The notes beneath the pieces are model-generated. The model had not been told where the DNA came from. It ran no database searches and saw nothing but the letters and a program-made list of their open reading frames with translations. 64,000 nt of DNA, taken from assembly GCF_026213295.1 (NCBI RefSeq), contig NC_079420.1, positions 18,997,518-19,061,517 on the forward strand, written 5' to 3'. The position numbers and the translations under genes were made by a program. The DNA is from Gadus chalcogrammus. Lineage: Eukaryota > Chordata > Actinopteri > Gadiformes > Gadidae. Positions 23,497 through 36,640 of this stretch are shown here, in pieces; positions within the stretch are counted from its first letter, which is position 1, and the number at the start of each line of letters is the position of its first letter.

Positions 23497-25251
23497 TTTA
23501 AATTAATTTAATTCGGAATCACATTTTTTAATGATCCAACACATTAATACAGATCAGCACATTTGTATTACAATTTCGGGGGTACAAGAAACATCTAATT
23601 TTCAAAGTAAACATGCTTCCTCTAATTGCTGAAATTGAGAAGTACTGTTTGGCTCTTGTGTTTGAAAGCCCCCCCGATTTGCGCTAAATATGATGGCTGA
23701 AAGCTTGGAAGTTGTGAATGGTGAGGTCTAAAGTAGTATAATGTTTTGCTTCCTAACAAGCTGTATCTGTATTTAGGCATTAATGGTACTTGTGTATTGA
23801 TGTCTATTGTGATGTATTCCTAGGTCAACATCAACTGTCGGCTGATGGAGGAGGAGAGTGGCGAGTGGGAGAGTGGGTTTTTGCTGCGTCTGATAAGACT
23901 GCATTCATGCTTCTCACAGTCTTGGGTAGAATACCACTGATCCTTGGCCAGTGGTATGTGGTGGCCAATGCCTCCGAGTCCGTACACATTTATTCGGGCA
24001 AGGTGGTACTTGCCACCACACCCAAGACTGTCTTCGCATCTTCCAGTGATGCTGGGGATCGTTCCCAGTGGAGGAAGATATGATTGACATTGTCAAGGGT
24101 GAGGTGGCGAGTGGTAATGTGGTCAGTGAGCATCTGTGTCTCAATGTCCCAATTAATCCAGATGCCCTCATGAGGGTTGATGAGGCAATATGATGAGGCA
24201 ATATAAGGGAACCTTAACACTGTTGTTGGGCAAGGGGAACAGAGGACGTTCTGAACAACTCTGTTCTCCGAAGCAGTTGCATCTGGTTGATGTGACTGCA
24301 TACAAATGTGTCCACAGACATGGTGACTACTGTATGATAGTAAGCATTATTGGCCCTTAACAGTAATATTCAGAAACAACACTGCCTCAAAAGGATATTG
24401 ACCTAAGCAACACCAGTAGAAGCATATACTTTTCCTTGAACTTTTAAACGTTGCAAACGTGCAAAAACGCAATGATATATTTATGTGGCATTCAGTCCAA
24501 TGCATAAAATATATCTGTGGCATTCAGTAGGCCAATGCTGTGGTATAGTGTAAGTTTAACCAAGTCTTTCTTTCTGTTCAATAGAAAGAACTTTATCAAT
24601 CCCCTCTAGGATAAATGTGTTAATGTTTGTCCCTATAAAACAATAATGGTAAAAAAAAAAAAAACACAAAACATGACGGTAACTCTAAAGTCAAACTGTC
24701 CAATCTGAAGGCTCTACTTAATCACTCCCCCTACTCACTTCCACCAATGCAAAGCGAACAAAACTGAATATGGGAGGGCGTAGCCTAACTAGTTTGTGAA
24801 CGACCCTGCGGCCGGTCCTCCACATAGACCCACGAGTCGCCACAAAGAAGCCCCTTAGCATCCAGCTGGAGTCGGGGTATGTTGCTTGGCAAGTCGAGGT
24901 TTCGACTTCTTTCCGACGTTGAGTCACAGTCGGCCCATAACTGCCCCAATCGTCAATCTTGTTTACGTTTTTCGACGGTTTGAGGCACAGTCGGCCACTC
25001 CCGTTGACAATCTTGTTTACGTTTTTCGACGTTTTGCGACACCTTCGACGTTGTACGATTAATTTAACAGAAAAGGGGAAGACCTGCAACTGTGAGTATT
25101 TATATCGTATTTTGTATTGTTTTTAGCAAATTCATATCCCTCGTCTAGTTACTTAACATATGTGTTTTGAAGTGTATATCTTGCTACCTGGCACATGTTT
25201 AGCAAAGTAAAAATCAAGTTTGTTATCAATAATTAATTTAACTTTTACAAA

Positions 25252-28200
25252 ATGTCCTTTATTCCACAACGCTTTTCTCAACCTATCCCTCCTCCAAAGA
25301 TGGCGAAATTTAACGACAAGGTAAACTTTATTTATTTATGTCTTTAGCCCTGCATCATCCCGTCTTGGTGGATACATCATGTTGTAGTATGTAGAGAGAT
25401 ATTGTTAATATCGATATATTGGTTGGCAAAACATTATAACCATGTGGAATGTGACTGATTCGTATTGCGGTTGTGCCCAAAGTCAGAAATGCATTTGTAG
25501 AAACCATTTTGTGTCTGTTTATGGATAATTCGCTATCTTGATTGTTTGATATGTTTTGCAACCTGCGAGCCAACGTTTAGTTATGGCAGAGCTTATGGGA
25601 TAACCTCTTGTTAGGGATAATTGGTGATTGCTACTTTATGCATGGTTTGTTGTTGTTGATTCATTTACACAATTCTCAATTACCCAAAAACTAATTTCTC
25701 TTCTCTTCACCATCTGTACTCTACCGCCCTGTACTGTGATCTATCTACTCCAGTTCAGTCCGCACATTACAGTCCAGCAGACGGGTGTCAGACCTCCCCT
25801 GGAAAAGTGTGTCACCTGCTGTACATCCATCCACTGCCCATTCTGCAGTCCGGATAAATTCAAGCCTACCATAAGGAGTAGGGTCTGCAAACATTTGGAA
25901 GGACACCTATTACGAGCAGTCCAGCTCAAAGGTATTCCCTGATGTATTCCTTCCACTCGTCCCACTCTCAATTATGGAGTATGTATCGAAATACACCAAA
26001 ATTAAAGCTTAGTATTGACGCTTTAACCTTTATTGTATAATGTCAATTGAAAGAGGATGGAGGTATGAAACAAATATAAGCAAAATGTCATTCACCACTG
26101 AAACATGAAAACAAACCAACATGTTGAAACAAAAACATTGCGGTTTGACTTGAAATACATTTATTTTCCAGACTACACCATCTACAAATGTAATTTGGAA
26201 TGCTGGAAGAAGAGAGCACATTTTCACTGTCCCTCTTGTACACTGTTATTTGACCGGAGATTTAGATTATTAAAGCATATGGCAAAGTGTTTCGCTCAAG
26301 TTCTTGAAGTGGTGGATCAGGCTGCCACCATAAACAATTCAGACCATGAGGAGGATGTCAACATGGTTTTCAGTGGCCATATGGAGGAGGTCCAATGTAA
26401 GCAGGAAGCCACTGAGATCCAGGTTGACATGATGGACGATGTCCACAGTACTCGGGATAATACAGAGAACATTGTCCACATTAAAGAGGATGTCCACAGT
26501 AGTCGGGATAATACAGAGAACCAGGTCCACATTATAGAGGATTGTCAGAGTACTCGGGATGCTACAGAGAACCAGGTCCACATTATGGAGGATTGTCACA
26601 GTACTCGGGATGCTACAGAGAACCAGGTCCACATTGTGGAGGATGTCGGCAGTTCTCAGGAGGCAAAAGTGGCTACTGCGCAAGTGAGGCGGAGCAAGGT
26701 TGTGGTGTCTTGTCCCAGGTGTGCAATAGGGATCCTCAAAAAAAACTTGAATCTGCATCTTCTACGAAAACACTCTGAACATCACCGCATGGAAGTAACG
26801 TCAAAGTCGAATGTACGCAGTGAAGGTTTAGCTAGTGCCAAGCGTCGCTGCAGCAAAACAAGACAATCGTGTCAACACAAATCCATTGCCAAGTGGCACT
26901 CTTGCCAGGAGTGCCCTGCTGTCTTCCAAAAGGTCAGGTCCAGCCAGTACATCTCAGAGAACCAACCTATTCAAACCGGTACTCTGGAAAACACAGGTGT
27001 GTCAGAGGAAGATTTCACTGGCTATCCACCCGAAGGAGAAGACCTGAAAAAAATGGTTGAATATATTTCCCAACATAAGCGGCTTCCAACGACACTGCCA
27101 GATCACCTTAGAAAACACATGAGCGACTACCCTCGATCCTTCATACCAGAGGAAGAATTCTGCACTGTCTGCCCTGGGGCTGTTTCTCTAAGTCGTCCGA
27201 TTGTGATAACGGAAAAGGCCAAGATTCTGACCATTGATGGCATTGTACAGGGTATGCCTTTCCTTATTTTCACTTTTGTGCAGTACAATGAAGTAATCTC
27301 TGTGTTAAATGATGTGGTAAAATGTAAATGGTTAACACCCTCTCCACTTCAAATCCCCAGATGTCTCTACATTTTGCAGGAAATGCGAGGACTGTGGCAT
27401 GATTTACCGATATCAGGAGTTCACGGATGGAGTTCACAATTTCAATGATTATCTCCTCCTCGGACTACATTTCTGTTTGTTTTTGAGGTACCAGCTCCAG
27501 GTTAGCCTTTTATGTCATTAGTTAATACAATGCCCTGTGTATGTCTGCTAACTGAAATAGTTAATCATCCTGCATTTGTAAGACTAATCAGGCTGTTGGG
27601 AGCGCTGTCCAGGCCCTTGAACAACTGACGAAGACCAAGTTCCCTCCAGCTGATAGCGTGATGCACGGGTACCTTCATTTTGAAGCCATGTCCAGCCACA
27701 GCTATGATTTCAGCTGTGTGTGTTGCGGTGACCACCCCCCCATTGTGATAATGGACCTTCACAAAAAAGGGGCTTTTCATCAGACAGGTAAATAATTTCT
27801 TTTCATACAGTATAAATGCTTTTCCATGGTCACTCTCATTTATGCACTTGTGATCATCCTATGAAAATGTATTGCAGTGAGTGACCTCCAAAGCCCACCT
27901 GATGACTACAAAGGGGAAGTGAATATGGAGGACTTCTGGGATTCTGTTTCCAACGAACATATTGCCCTTGGTTTTTTGACAAGTAATCTACATATGTTGT
28001 ATATTTGATATACATTACATGTTATTTTCTGAAGACCATGCACAGCAATATAATTTTTTGTATGGTGGCAAAAGTGTTGCATACTTTTTTTTATCTTTCA
28101 GGTATCCAAATGAATCCATACGCTGTTTCGCCCTCCTTTGATTGTTGGGCACCATGGATAGGTGAAAGAACCAGGAGGTCAGCAGTGGCGCTTAACACAG

Positions 28201-29202
28201 AGTTTCAGAAACTTCAAACCCCCAAGGTTCCAGGAGAAAATGCTGAGAGGACTTTGACCGAGGACCATCTCCTGAATGAGCTCCTGAATCAGGAGGTTTG
28301 TGCTGTGTGGATTCTTAAAGTCACTTCCTTTATAGACTGAGGTAAAATCAGGGAGGAGATGACTAAACCAGTTATTTCTCATGTAGGTTGAGGTTGTCAG
28401 AAAACTATGTGAAGAGTGTGACCTGGACCCGGGGGGATCAAGGATGGACCTCATCTTCAGATTGAAAGACGAGATGAAGACACCAGAGTCCTTTGAGAAG
28501 GTGTTCCAAAAAATATGGGGCGCATCAGGTTTGTGTATTGCAGTCTTTTTGACACATCACTATTATTGGGTTTTTCCAACCTATGTAATTTGTTCCTCCA
28601 ACTGAACACAATCTGTTATCCCTGTAGGAGGTTGGGCGGCAATACTCTGTCCGTGTGGCATAGTCTACAGCTTGAAGGGGCTTCTTAGGGCAGGAAGCCC
28701 CAGAGATTTTGCTGACCTTTTGCTCTCTTGGGCACATGTGCCCAATAAAGTAGTTTATGACTTTTCAAGCGTGCTAGAAAGGCAGATGAACCTAAGGGCC
28801 CCGGAAAGCGTCCCCTTCGCTCCACATGAGGGAAGACTGGTGGCTCCGACCACACAAAACATCGGGGGGGCAAATGAAGGCAGCCTCAAAGTGAACCTAA
28901 CATGGCTGACTGAAAAGAAGAACCCAGCGGATGAACGTTCCCATCCATTGACGGGCTCCTCAGAAAGCTACGCTCTAAGGGACACTTCAGAAGACTCGGG
29001 AAACGTCCTTAGCCGTGTCGGTCTTGCCCCTGAGCTGTCTGGTCGGATCAACACGCAAGTGGTCCAACAGTTTTTTTCTCAGATGAGGGAATGCAATTAC
29101 TTTCTTACTCAGTCGTCGCCGTCGACAAACATATTTTTGTTACGTAACATTCTGCACCACAGAAATGTGAGGGTTAACGAGAGCAGCACAGGACACATTT
29201 AA
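25252..29202 (+). CDS. HMGXB3-like protein with KDZ-associated cysteine clusters, 9 exons
   Basis: Exons: 25252-25320, 25754-25931, 26172-27251, 27361-27500, 27583-27787, 27878-27982, 28102-28295, 28387-28528 and 28628-29202. Phases agree and predict 895 aa. Order of motifs: CVTCCTSIHCPFC, CPSCTLLF, an acidic 17-residue repeat region, CPRCAIGIL, CQECPAVF, FCTVCPGAVSLS, FCRKCEDCGMIYRYQEFTDG, SCVCCGDHPPIVIMDLHKKG, CPCGIVYSLK and a C-terminal segment with QFFSQMRECNYFLTQSSP. From memory, this order matches the C-terminal half of HMGXB3 and the fish proteins annotated as CxC4/CxC5 cysteine clusters associated with KDZ transposases. The clusters are presumably zinc-binding. No HMG box was seen. 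The start is the first Met of a small exon and is uncertain; further upstream exons are possible. Molecular function is unknown. It could be a host gene or a transposon-borne one. Confidence 0.8.
26431..26641 (+). repeat. In-frame 51-bp coding minisatellite
   Basis: Four tandem 17-codon units of the type DVHSTRDNTENQVHIxE lie in the large exon of the HMGXB3-like gene, followed by a degenerate fifth (DVGSSQEAK). The last unit pairs differ by only a few bases, indicating recent expansion. Confidence 0.9.
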
Positions 29203-30089
29203 TTCTATCAAAATGACTGAAAGTGATGACTGTAAGAAGTTGCTCTCTTTTGGAGCAGTACTGTTATCTAGTATCTCAAACCCTCTCTGTGTGACTACAT
29301 GCCTGCCTGACCAAACTCTGGCAATCCGAGTACTTGCTCCTCCCATTTCCCCTTATAAATAAACCAAGTTTGGTTTGACCTTGACCATAGTTTGTGTGTC
29401 GTCTGCATTCTCCATGGGAGCAGAAGAAGGACATTTATTTTGATGATGACGAGCGGCTTCAAAGCTATCCATTATCATACAGAGGATTCCTTGAAATCTT
29501 TTCAGTGTGGGAAGTTACTATAAATCCAATGTCCTACTTCTTTAGCTAGGTACATCAATGTACTAATAGCTGTCTAGATGGAAGATACTACAGATAAGCA
29601 ACACATTGAGCTGTGTGATGGAGAAGCTGTTTGATGTCATGGTATATGTTGGCGAAGATGCTATTGCTCCATTTAATCTCTTTAAAAATAAGCAACGAAG
29701 ACGTTGTCCACTTTTAGCTTAATGCATGTGTTGTGTGTAATATATAGAAATATAATTATTGTAATGTAATACAGAGAAACCGAGCAGTGGAGGAGCTTCC
29801 ACTGCTTTCATTGTACTTCTTTAAAAATAATATACTTTTTTTTCATAAGAATGAAGCTAGAATTAGAAGCTCCTCAACTGCTGTTTCTCAAAGCAGTGGA
29901 GGATACAGAAATATTTGATGTTTTTAGAAAATGTAAAAACAAAAATTCCACCGATTTTAATGACATCGACAGGTCAAAGAATTAATCGTGGGGATTTCGA
30001 CAATAGACTACACATTCTTAGAAAATCACAAGTTAAGTCAATTTGGAATCATGAATATTCAGATTCATCTGATCAACATCACTCGCATT
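29203..30089. other. Downstream intergenic DNA
   Basis: An AATAAA at 29358-29363 is a plausible polyadenylation signal for the HMGXB3-like gene. A local inverted segment (GCAGTGGAGGA...TCCACTGC) lies near 29785-29900. No gene was seen. Confidence 0.45.
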
Positions 30090-30112
30090 ATATATATATA
30101 TATATATATATA
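30090..30112. repeat. Short (TA)n
   Basis: TA dinucleotide run of about 11 units. Confidence 0.9.
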
Positions 30113-30119
30113 ATCAGTT

Positions 30120-30260
30120 GATGAAATAACAAACGGCATTCAACTAAAAATGCAGTAGGGGTATTTATTGATATAAAAAAAGCTTTTGGTAACAATCAGG
30201 CAAGTATACCTTGGATGGTTACGATATTATGGCTTTTAATCAAAACCTCTATTGAGAAAA
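30120..30260 (+). pseudogene. Short LINE reverse transcriptase remnant
   Basis: On plus around 30150 the sequence reads VGVFIDIKKAFGNNQ, resembling the VxxDxxKAFDT motif of LINE reverse transcriptases. The surrounding frame is broken. Confidence 0.4.
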
Positions 30261-30849
30261 TGAATGGGATTTTAATTCCGGAACCACAATGTTGCGCTCA
30301 GGCCCGCCGCTCCCTATACGCAGAGTGCGTAGGGCACCAAGTACCCGGTGGGGGGGCTGCAAAAAAAATAAATAATGATCACATTATTGAATTACAAAAA
30401 TATATAAATTAGTTATGAAGAGGCCCACCGTTGTTTTTCAAACAGGGCCGGTGCCCTGATTTTTCCATCACACTTCCCCCTTTGATTATTTGTAATCACA
30501 AAGTCATGCAACCCTTAAGGAATAAGAACGATCACTTGATCACAACATATGTTCGCAATCTATTATGTACAACCATGGGCTCCCAGTCCAGATATTTATA
30601 CCACCATTCGCTTCTACGGAAGGTAGTACAAAATCAATTAACATCACCGGAAAAAACGATCACACACCATGGTACCCAATGAGATACATGGTCCAGGGCC
30701 GGTGTCCATTCTAAACTATGTCGATTCTGGCCTCATCTCTCCCCAGGCCAGAGACATTCTTTTGGGCCTGGTTCTGACATGAATGTGTGTGTAAAGGTGC
30801 GATACTAGCACTTCACCCTGGTTTCAGTGTTGGGGTGACAGCCAAGGGG
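30261..30849. other. Intergenic DNA, no gene seen
   Basis: Nothing recognisable before the start of the P-element-containing repeat unit. Confidence 0.45.
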
Positions 30850-31070
30850 CTTGAGTCAAATCTGACCATTAGAGTGAGTAGTAATGCCCTTTTGCAGTGG
30901 CTTGCGTGAATCCAGGTAGCACTCCTAGCTATTTTGCTGATGATGTGATCCACAGGATTTGGAATGGTCCCAAAATTGGTGAGTTCCAGGCACGTCTCCG
31001 ATAGTAATCCATGTATCGTTACACTTCCTGTGATGGTGGTAAAGACTATTTACCAGGGCACTGATAGATT

Positions 31071-31200
<130 letters not shown>

Positions 31201-31520
31201 ATCGATTCATCAATGCACTGCAATTCTCGATTCAGATTTTCTTTTAAATAGATTATTTAATTTATTTTCTGTACATAATAATACCATCCTGGAGGAAATT
31301 AAAAAAAAAATTACTGAAAAAACCCAATCTATTCCCCAGGCGCCCTCTTCTCAACCCAGTAGCTGGATGCAGTCACCTGGTGGCGAGGACGAGCTCTGGG
31401 ACACAGTCCTCAGCCTTGCACGGTTAACCTTTCTTAGAGTAATGACAGAAGGTCACAACATGTAAAAAAAACAAATACATGAAACATGTATATAAATACG
31501 AGACCATAGACTTGTTTTTC

Positions 31521-31526
31521 TTTATT
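31521..31526 (-). promoter_or_regulatory. Probable transposase polyadenylation signal (unit A)
   Basis: AATAAA on minus about 370 bases past the transposase stop. It is conserved at 45033-45038, 54104-54109 and 60481-60486 in the other units. Confidence 0.45.
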
Positions 31527-31894
31527 TTAAAAACAAAATACACGTAACATTAAAACAAGAAAATAAGTATATCACTAAACTATCAAAATAGAAAATAGGG
31601 AAGAAAAAATAACAGACAAAGCTAAACTCAGCTTGCAAGTTAGTGACGGGCATACATTTATATTTACAAAAAATAGTATTTACACTGAACAGTAACTGTA
31701 CAAATACATATCTATTGGCTGGACGGTGCTTTGAGATATGCTCGACATGATCCACTGACGATGATTATTTCCTTTCTAATTCTCCTTTTAAAAAGAAAAG
31801 CGGTGTATTACGTATGTTTGCTACTACAGTTTCCCTGGGAAGAATAAAGTATCTATCAATCCATCCATCTTTCTATCCTTCCCAGTAATGTGGT

Positions 31895-34800
31895 TTACTG
31901 GTGATGAAAACGGATGAGCTTTTTGAATTTATGTCTAACAGAGTCCTTATTCAGACTCTCTGTTGCCCGTCTTGCCAGATGGTTCATCCTTATTTTACAA
32001 TATAAAGAGGATGCCATTTTCACCAGAATATGTACGTGATTGTCGTCAACAGTGGTTTCGAACATGTGGTTGTGCAGCTGAGGGAACAATGTCTTACCAG
32101 CACTGTATTCCAGTACTTGAGTGACAATGGCTGAAGTTATAACATTGCACTGGGGGAGTGTGCCGGAAGTTGTCCTCAAAATTCCCTGAAGGCAACGCTC
32201 CGACTCCCTGCACACAGCAACTATCCCGGCAGATGGTTTGGACAAACCTCCACGATTCTTTAACAGAATGAAGGGATGTACGGTGGCTGAAGTAAGAGCG
32301 TCCGCGCAAGGCATGCAGGTATGCTTTTCCTTTAGCTTTTGGACCACAAAGTCAGCAATGTAGTTGATTGCAGCATCCTTGTAGTCAGACATAGAATCAA
32401 CATTTGGGCAGTGCTGGTATTCACGGTCACATTGCTCCACAGGCTTCAGATCAAACCTGCGCACGGTGTTCGCCGCAGAAAGTGTGACATCCATGATGGT
32501 GGTATTATCACGTAGGATGCAGTTGCCTGTTCTTGTCTTTACTTGGGACAAAAGAAGACGCTTGTAGGCAGCTGTAAACTGTCTTGATGTGGGATTGTTG
32601 TTGAATCCACCACATGCTCTCAGACAGGAGAAGAAAAGCTCAAGGTGATCTTGGCTCAGCCTGTAGGTATGGAGGTAACTGCATGGTGCGTTTGGCTGGA
32701 TGACCACTTCAAGGAAAATATTCCATGCACTTGCGCAACTGGCAATAAAGCCAACTACACAAGTTTTTCTCGGGCCTAAATGCACCAGCCTGCCTTTGCT
32801 GTCTTTCAGTTCCAAGAGTGACCTTTGGGCCTTAAGCAGGATTTCCTGTACCCGATCTTTGTTGGATATCCTCATTGGGGCTTTGGACCCCTTCCCCAAA
32901 GGGTTCCTGCTGTTAAGGACATCGAAGGCGGCATAAATGGTTCTCAGGAACTTCACTGTCTCCTCGCACCCGCTGAACTGTGGGAGATGCAACTGTGTGT
33001 TACAGTACTCAAGAGCATCTGCTACACTGCTGCTGAACACCTGTGCTGCAAGCTTCACCTTCATCTTCTGTTTCTCCCACCGTACATGAGCCATTTGGAA
33101 CATCTCTTGAAGTTTATTCAACTCCTCAATGTATTTCCAACGGATTTCACCATTTGGAGTTTGGAGTAAACCTTCGTCAGCCAATGTGTTTCTGAGCAGC
33201 TTCAACATATGGTTAACATCCAGAAGCACATGGACCATTTGTGATGGATCAGCAGGATGTGCAAAAGAGGATCTCATGTTATTGACGTCCAATGTTGCTC
33301 CCAGGGCTCTCAGCATGGAAAAGTGGCATGATGGTCCATCGCACGTCAAGGAGACTGTACGAACTCCGGTGGCATGGAGTCGATGAAGGCATTCACTGAT
33401 GATGTTGGCACGCTCTTCACCAGTCATTCCGTCAATGAGGAAGTAGGCAACAGGGATTTTCCAGGAGTCATTGATGGCTACAACCATGAGGACCAAGGCA
33501 CATTTGGCTGGTGGTAGACTGTCATCAACAGTGCCACAGCCAAAGTCCACATATCCATGGAATCTTCCAGCTGCATGTTCCACGTGCTTTCGAATGGCCA
33601 CTTCATCCAACATGAGAGCACACAGGGTCTCCTTTCCTTCAACCATTCTGTTCTGCGCATGACACGCAAGAGCAGAAAATGCAGGTTTTGTAAAACCAGG
33701 ATCCGCAGAAATGTGGCTGTACCACGTCCGGATGGTGGCGGGATGGGGCAGTACAAGGTCAAAAGCTTTACGCACAAAACGATACGCTTTGGCGGAATAG
33801 AAGTGCAGAGTCATTGCAAATGACCGCAACTCCTCCGACACTTTCAATCTTTTACTTTGCACCCTTCTGGAGAGCAAGGTCTTTTGGACTCCACTGAAGG
33901 AGTTCTCCAGCATCTCTGCACAGCCACTAGAAATGAGCAGTTTCTCTTTGAGAGAAGTGATGACCTGAGTTAGGCAGGAAACTTTTATCTTAAATGTCCT
34001 ACTCTTCTTCTTCCTGCTCTTCTGCTGCACCAATCTAAGTTTTTTTCTAATAGATCCCATTTTATTTTCTGCCTGTCTTTTGAAAGATATAGGAGATTTC
34101 CTCATTGCATAATAATGGTCAGCATCGTGCGATGCTGTGGCTTCAGAATCATTAACCTGTACCTTAACAGCTTCATCCACAATAACTGAAACCTCTGTGG
34201 CTTTCGAAACATTAACCTGAGCCTCATCAGCTTCATCAACAACACCTTCGACATCTAAAAAGACTTTGCAGTAATTGTGTTCGCTATTCACATTAATAAG
34301 CGCTGCCCTTTCCTTAGATGGTGATCCAGGGTTACCGAAAAGGGTGGGGATCGCATCTGGCTTGAGATTGCGATTGATGGTGAAGCAGTCCTCTGTGAAA
34401 TGGCGGGCACAGATTCTGCTAGACAGATTTGGTAACCACTTCTTGCGGTTTATGTTTTTCAACCACTGGTCGAGCCTTTTCTTCTTTTGGAGCGGGAGCC
34501 TGTGGAGAAATTATGTTTATTACCTTCAAGGGTATTTCAAAGTCATTTTAATAAACAATAGGAAGGAACACTAGCGAATAGTAAATATATCATTAGTGCA
34601 ATCTCAAGTTAACACGCCCAATAATCATCTACTTCTTTTACCTCAAAGCATTTATAGCGTTCCTGTTCATCTTTGTGATTGTGTCATGAAATTGGCTAGT
34701 CCCTGTTTATTTTTAGCTACATTAGCCTCTTTAGCAAACCAGCCCGAAAACCAACTACACAACTTTGCATTGTATTGCAAGCACAGCAAGACCATGCAAT

Positions 34801-35555
34801 GTATAAATTGGTGACCGGAGTAAAGTAACAATGTAATCAATTGTGTAAGAGCATTTACAATTAAAAGGACCAACGTGGTACAAATATAAAGAAAAAAAAG
34901 AGGCGAATGTGGCTAACAATAATAGCAATAGCACTTTGAGATCATTGAATTTATATAAAGTGCGTTATAAATAAAATGTATTATTATTAATAATAACAAT
35001 AAACAACATGCAACTCGGAAGGCTGGCGTCCGAGGTTTCAGGAACACACCATGAGGCAGAACGTACTACTCGTCAACAAAAATGGCTGCGCCCGTATAGA
35101 GATTTATTTTCTTTGTATTTGTATCACGTCGGTCGTTTTAATGAAGGTTTTAAATGCTTTTACACACTTGATTACATTTCTACTTTATGCCTGTCACCAA
35201 CTAACGCATGTCGGTCTTGCAATACAATGTAAAGTTGTGTTGTTTTCGAGCTGGTTTGCTACAGAGGATAATGTCGCTAACAATAACAATGACTAGCCAA
35301 TGAGAAACGGGAAATATACTACAACAAAAAGGAAATGCCGCCAGAAAACTGGGAGATTTACGACTTGCACGTACCAGCGTAAGATCCAAATGGATTACAG
35401 CATGCTTACAGTGTGGTGGAATAAAACTGTTATTTGACGATAAAGTTTACTTTTTATCATAAATTATTAGTTTAGAAATAATCTTTCACATACCTGTGAA
35501 GGGACACCTTGCTTTCCGATCGATTCACGCAGTTGTTAGCAACACAGCCAGTCAT
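31895..35555 (-). CDS. P-element-type transposase with THAP domain, copy A (2 exons)
   Basis: Exon 1 is 35555-35494 and exon 2 is 34499-31895; joined at a GT-AG intron with phase 2 they give 888 aa. The THAP zinc finger spans residues 1 to about 75: Cys4, Cys9, Cys51 and His54 as C-x4-C-x41-C-x2-H, then the AIPTLF box. A basic and coiled region follows. The RNase-H-like catalytic core shows LMLDEV (Asp about 319 of the joined protein), LTCDGPSCH (Asp about 408), the insertion region with LLDVNHMLKLLRN, and DHLELFFSCLRACGGFNNNP (Glu about 641), the arrangement of Drosophila P transposase and human THAP9. No stop or frameshift was found. This would bind transposon ends through THAP and catalyse cut-and-paste transposition. 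Likely a recent, possibly active transposon, not the domesticated thap9. Confidence 0.9.
34691..35301. repeat. Foldback repeat in the transposase intron, copy A
   Basis: Two inverted arms of about 210 bases (34691-34905 and 35095-35301) begin ATTGGCTAGTC and end GACTAGCCAAT, with about 85 percent apparent identity and a spacer of about 190 bases. No target duplication was recognised. The same structure is in units B (50737-51350) and C (57348-57961). Confidence 0.85.
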
Positions 35556-35910
35556 TTTCGTATTGATGGATGATGACTATCTTCTAAACTGAGTTAGGTG
35601 AAAATGGGAGAATGTCAGCATGATCATCAATTTATAGAGAACAGATTCCCCACTCCGATACCTTACCGTGGTCACTGTCACCGCTAGGTCCATGTGCGCA
35701 GCGTCGACTCATCCAAATTGCAAAGGTACCATGGACCTATAAAGAAAAGTTCCGCGTATTAAAACATGGATCCCATTCACTCCTATGAAAACTGCTCCCT
35801 TGTACAACGCAACATCAAGGATATAAAGACTTCCGCATCGTGGGAGCTTAGGTACGCCCTTACTGCATGACGCGCAGTGCACGTTTCATGATGTTCCGGA
35901 TGTAGAAGTA

Positions 35911-36640
35911 TGGAGTGGCGAAGTCACGCACCTTCCGGTAGGGCTCATGGGACCTGAGATCGAAAAATATGAATGGGAGTCAATGGAGAGAAAATAATTA
36001 TTTTCTGGTCCCAGTCTTTATATGCCCTGGATTACACATATGTTGTTTGTGGATTTAAATGATAATTTTTCATGCAAAGAAAACTAAAACATTTCGTGAA
36101 GAAGTTTGATAATCTTAGGTTTTATGTGAGGCCGCTTTGTGAACTACAGCTCTTCGCTGCTCTCGACGCATATGATATACGTCACCACACCCACGCTTGG
36201 AACTCGGCACAGAGATGGCGATCTCTGCTCCACTTCACCACTTTTTTTCAAGGCGAGGATAAAAGCATAGAAAGAGGTGAAAACCACTATAAGTCGGGGC
36301 ATGTGGAGAGTTTTAGTTACGTGCCATCTCTATGTGCCATCTCTGTGCCGAGTTCCATGTGTGGTGACGTATATCATATGCGTTGAGAGCAGCGAAGAGC
36401 TGTAGTTCACAAAGCGGCCTCACATAAAACCTAAATTTATCAAACTTCTCCACGAAATGTTTTAGTTTTCTTTGCATGAAAAATTATCATTTAAATCCAC
36501 AAACAACATATGTGTAATCCAGGGCATATAAAGACTGGGACCAGAAAATAATTATTTTCTCTCCATTGACACCCATTCATATTTTTCGATCTCATAGGTC
36601 CCATGAGCCCTACCGGAAAGGGCGTGACTTCGCCACTCCA
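35911..36640. mobile_element. TA-flanked palindromic MITE, unit A
   Basis: Long inverted repeats start TGGAGTGGCGAAGTCACG and end with its near-complement CGTGACTTCGCCACTCCA. The arms run for more than 150 bases each and TA lies directly outside both ends. There is no coding capacity. TA duplication and TIR length suggest a Tc1/mariner-like foldback element. Unit B has an empty or excised site at 51958-51962. Confidence 0.85.

Noticed and set aside
23914..24301. Possible coding region on minus at 23.9-24.3 kb
   Set aside because: No recognised domain, conflicting frames, and local inverted repeats; no splice-consistent extension was found.
32700..33823. Plus-strand open frames antisense to the transposase, repeated in every copy
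   Set aside because: They are shadows of the minus-strand coding exon with no domain features.
31895..35555. Domesticated thap9 gene
   Set aside because: Four near-identical copies with nested insertions indicate a mobile element family, not the single-copy domesticated gene.
36072..36386. 104-codon open frame repeated at 58730-58930
   Set aside because: Lies inside the palindromic MITE; no protein features and the frame is not kept between copies.
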